From a virus, in the IMG/VR virus record IMGVR_UViG_3300036861_000294, positions 1 to 27,945 of that record: DNA of 27,945 nt; one strand, 5' to 3'. Each line of letters opens with the position of its first letter. The stretch's first letter is position 1. Below are positions 26,285 to 27,945 of this stretch, in pieces. The notes beneath the pieces are model-generated. The model saw nothing but the letters and a program-made list of their open reading frames with translations. It was not told the DNA's origin and did no database searches. The position numbers and the translations under genes were made by a program.

Positions 26285-26610
26285 CCGCCGCTAATCAAAA
26301 CTCGTTCGCCTTTGAGCCGCCGCCCACGGAACGTGTGGACCAGGCTCGCGTGCGGCAGTGGGGCGACGCGCGGCGCACGACGCTACAGAAAAGGCCGACG
26401 CAATGTGAACGGATTCTTGAAGTGTTGCGCGACGCGAACGGCGAATGGGTTCCGCTTCCGAAGATTCTCGCGCTGGGGATCGCACAGTACAACGCCAGAA
26501 TCTTTCAGCTTCGCGCCGTCGGCCATAACATCGAGAACCGCACAGAGGAAGTGGACGGCGAAACACATTCCTGGTATCGGCTGGTGCGCGGTAACGGAGA
26601 AGTGGCGTGA
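26281..26610 (+). CDS. HTH_39-type winged-helix protein, 109 aa
   Basis: Residues 42-105 match a winged helix of the HTH_39 type: QCERILEVLRDANGEWVPLP, then LGIAQYNARIFQLRAVGHNI and GETHSWYRLV. The QYNARIxELR core and HSWYRL wing are hallmarks. The N-terminus is flexible. Such proteins occur in phage replication and recombination regions and probably bind DNA. The start is ATG 26281 (ATGA overlap); the stop overlaps the following GTG. Confidence 0.78.
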   Translation: MTAANQNSFAFEPPPTERVDQARVRQWGDARRTTLQKRPTQCERILEVLRDANGEWVPLPKILALGIAQYNARIFQLRAVGHNIENRTEEVDGETHSWYRLVRGNGEVA

Positions 26611-27401
26611 GCAAGAAACGAAAAGGCTTGTCTAAGAAGCTCCGGTTTGAGGTTTTCAAACGAGATAGTTTTGCCTGTCAGTACTGCGGGAAGAAAGCGC
26701 CTGATGTTCTCTTGGTTCTTGACCACATAACACCTGTCGCCGAGGGCGGAACAGACGACATTCTTAATCTGATTACAGCCTGTTTCGAATGCAATGCTGG
26801 CAAGGGCGCACGGCTGATTTCCGACCATTCCACGTTAAAGGTACAGCAGGAGCAATTGGCTAGGCTTAACGAAAAGCGCCTCCAGTTGGAGATGATGCTT
26901 CAATGGCGCAAAGAACTTGAACAATTGCAGGAAGTCTCAATCAAGGCTTTGTTCGACAGAATTGTTGAAGTTGGCGGTCCTAAATGGCGCCCGAATGAGC
27001 GCGGAGAAGCCTGTTTGCGAACTTGGCTTCGGAAGTTTTCTCTGGGCGAATTACTACAAGCTGCAGATACATCTTTCGCTCAATACAATCAGCAGGGAAC
27101 TAGGGAAAGTTGGGCCAAATCGTTTGATTACATTCCGAAGATCGCCGCCAATAACCGCAAATTCGCAGATGACCCAACCCTGAGAGATTTATATTACATT
27201 CGCGGGATACTTCGCAATCGCCTAAATTACTTGAACGAGTGGATGTGCCTTGACCTTCTGAAGGAAGCCAGAGAGGCCGGAGCGACAATTGCGAGCATGT
27301 ATGAAATGGCCAAGTCCGTCACGAAGTGGACTGAATTTCAACAAAGCATAGAAAAGTTCCTTGCAGGGCAGCAGAAGAAAGACAATCAAGATGCCGAATA
27401 G
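26607..27401 (+). CDS. HNH endonuclease with helical C-terminal domain, 264 aa
   Basis: Residues 13-66 are a classic HNH unit: FEVFKRDSFACQYCGKKAPD, VLDHITPVAEGG with His40, Asn54 in DILNLITACFECNAGKG, and Cys24/27/59/62 for zinc. All key residues are present, so it is probably active, unlike the less complete HNH at 24475. The remaining 200 residues are helical (LNEKRLQLEMMLQWRKELEQ and others) and may recognise DNA. The start is GTG 26607 (GTGA overlap). It could be a free-standing homing-type nuclease or a replication/recombination enzyme. Confidence 0.82.
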   Translation: MSKKRKGLSKKLRFEVFKRDSFACQYCGKKAPDVLLVLDHITPVAEGGTDDILNLITACFECNAGKGARLISDHSTLKVQQEQLARLNEKRLQLEMMLQWRKELEQLQEVSIKALFDRIVEVGGPKWRPNERGEACLRTWLRKFSLGELLQAADTSFAQYNQQGTRESWAKSFDYIPKIAANNRKFADDPTLRDLYYIRGILRNRLNYLNEWMCLDLLKEAREAGATIASMYEMAKSVTKWTEFQQSIEKFLAGQQKKDNQDAE

Positions 27402-27945
27402 ATTGGTCAATGGGGATTTGATCGGGACAAGCGCGGCCTTGCTTCGCGTTCATCCAGTGCGCTACCGGGCAGAGTTCGCTTTACTGCTGACTCTGTCTGA
27501 GGCAAACGGTGTTTTCGAATGCGACGCGGCGCTGATCTACCAAAGGCTTTACGTTCGCAACCGTCCAGACATTCTCGGACCTACCGATGTGGCCGACATG
27601 CTCGAAGCCTACTCAAAGGCCAAGATGCTTTTCCGCTGGGACGAAATGGACAAGACTTGGGGCCATTGGGTGAAGCAGGACAAGCCCGGGCGTTTGCCAT
27701 CGGAAAGTCGTCTCAAAACCGGACATCATGGCGTCGCGCCAGTCGGAGTTCCTAAAAAAGAACTCGAATCATGGCTAACCGAGCGGCTAACCAATGGTCA
27801 GCTAGGGTTGGGTGGGGTTGGGGTAGGGTTGGGTAGGGAAGTACTTAAACCTACGGCGGCTGCGCCGCCGCATATCCCTGTGGAAACTGTGGAAAAAGTC
27901 AAACCCCTACCCCCAGACCTACAAGCAGCGGCGAATCAGATGGAC
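27391..27945 (+). CDS. Replication-type phage protein, cut by window end (first 185 codons)
   Basis: The frame is open to the window edge. The N-terminal part (MPNRLVNGDLIGTSAALLRV, then YRAEFALLLTLSEANGVFEC, AKMLFRWDEMDKTWGHWVKQ and KPGRLPSESRL) matches phage proteins with a winged-helix-like domain often called replisome organisers or DnaD/DnaT-like. A Gly/Val/Leu linker (GLGGVGVGLG) follows, encoded by the G-rich repeat, then a proline-rich stretch. ATG at 27391 overlaps the HNH stop by 11 bases, and the Pro/Gly linker suggests a second domain beyond the edge. Replication initiation is inferred from the family pattern and position. Confidence 0.6.
   Translation, partial: MPNRLVNGDLIGTSAALLRVHPVRYRAEFALLLTLSEANGVFECDAALIYQRLYVRNRPDILGPTDVADMLEAYSKAKMLFRWDEMDKTWGHWVKQDKPGRLPSESRLKTGHHGVAPVGVPKKELESWLTERLTNGQLGLGGVGVGLGREVLKPTAAAPPHIPVETVEKVKPLPPDLQAAANQMD
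27803..27838 (+). repeat. Telomere-like G-rich repeat inside the replication-type gene
   Basis: TAGGGTTGGGT occurs twice (27803-27813, 27824-27834) around GGGGTTGGGG, giving seven runs of three or four G in 36 bases, a strong quadruplex motif. GGCTAACC also repeats just upstream (27773-27780, 27785-27792). In lambda-like phages the origin lies as repeats inside the initiator gene, so this could be an origin; it could equally be a glycine linker. Confidence 0.5.

Noticed and set aside
1-27945. CRISPR array, insertion sequence, integrase, lysis genes
   Set aside because: Looked for regular repeat-spacer units, terminal inverted repeats with transposase, recombinase motifs and holin/endolysin patterns; none were seen.

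Overview
The window is a stretch of a tailed double-stranded DNA bacteriophage (Caudoviricetes), or of a prophage. Evidence: a terminase large subunit, a portal, a Mu gpT-like major capsid protein and capsid-associated genes lie in order on one strand, with a dense phage early/replication block on the other. I see no tRNA, rRNA, CRISPR array, insertion sequence, integrase or lysis gene, and no host gene that would name the host. Codon use is moderately GC-rich with Shine-Dalgarno sites typical of bacteria; a soil or sediment phage is a guess only. Both ends of the window cut through genes.

Left arm (1-12583, minus strand, read right to left). From the control region come two small zinc proteins, a 50-residue protein, a frameshifted conserved phage gene and another zinc protein. 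A second promoter then starts the packaging and head module: probable small terminase, a small zinc protein, large terminase, portal, two small proteins, probable scaffold, an unknown protein, a zinc protein, probable decoration protein, major capsid protein, a beta-helix virion protein, a coiled-coil protein, a sulfotransferase-like enzyme and two further likely virion proteins. Most junctions are ATGA or TAATG overlaps, so this is one late operon or a few.

Control region (12584-13389, about 800 bases). No convincing gene. It holds two divergent promoters with the same unusual layout (TTGACA plus a duplicated hexamer ending in ACC), and two copies of a 19-base palindrome, ATGGACAATTATTGTCCAT and a 16/19 match, with extra half sites. 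This looks like the early/late switch.

Right arm (13390-27945, plus strand). An early block encodes small proteins, a clamp-loader-like AAA+ ATPase, a zinc ribbon that is a paralogue of one on the left arm, and a 59-residue ribbon-helix-helix regulator with its own promoter. A short minus-strand gene interrupts it. Then come a second ribbon-helix-helix-like protein, a cytosine-C5 DNA methyltransferase, a seven-helix membrane protein, and a chain of about a dozen tiny genes joined by ATGA overlaps, many with paired cysteines. It continues into a recombination module (Gp157-like protein, RecT annealing protein), a HerA/DUF87-type ATPase paired with a tiny membrane protein, an HNH nuclease, a RusA-type resolvase, an HTH protein, a second HNH nuclease, and a replication-type protein cut by the window end. 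That last gene carries a telomere-like G-rich repeat that could be an origin or just a glycine linker.

Most notable: four transcription units begin with TTGACA placed only 35-37 bases before the start codon, which predicts leaderless mRNAs; the repeated operators; the phage sulfotransferase; and several genes under 60 codons that ordinary gene calling would miss.
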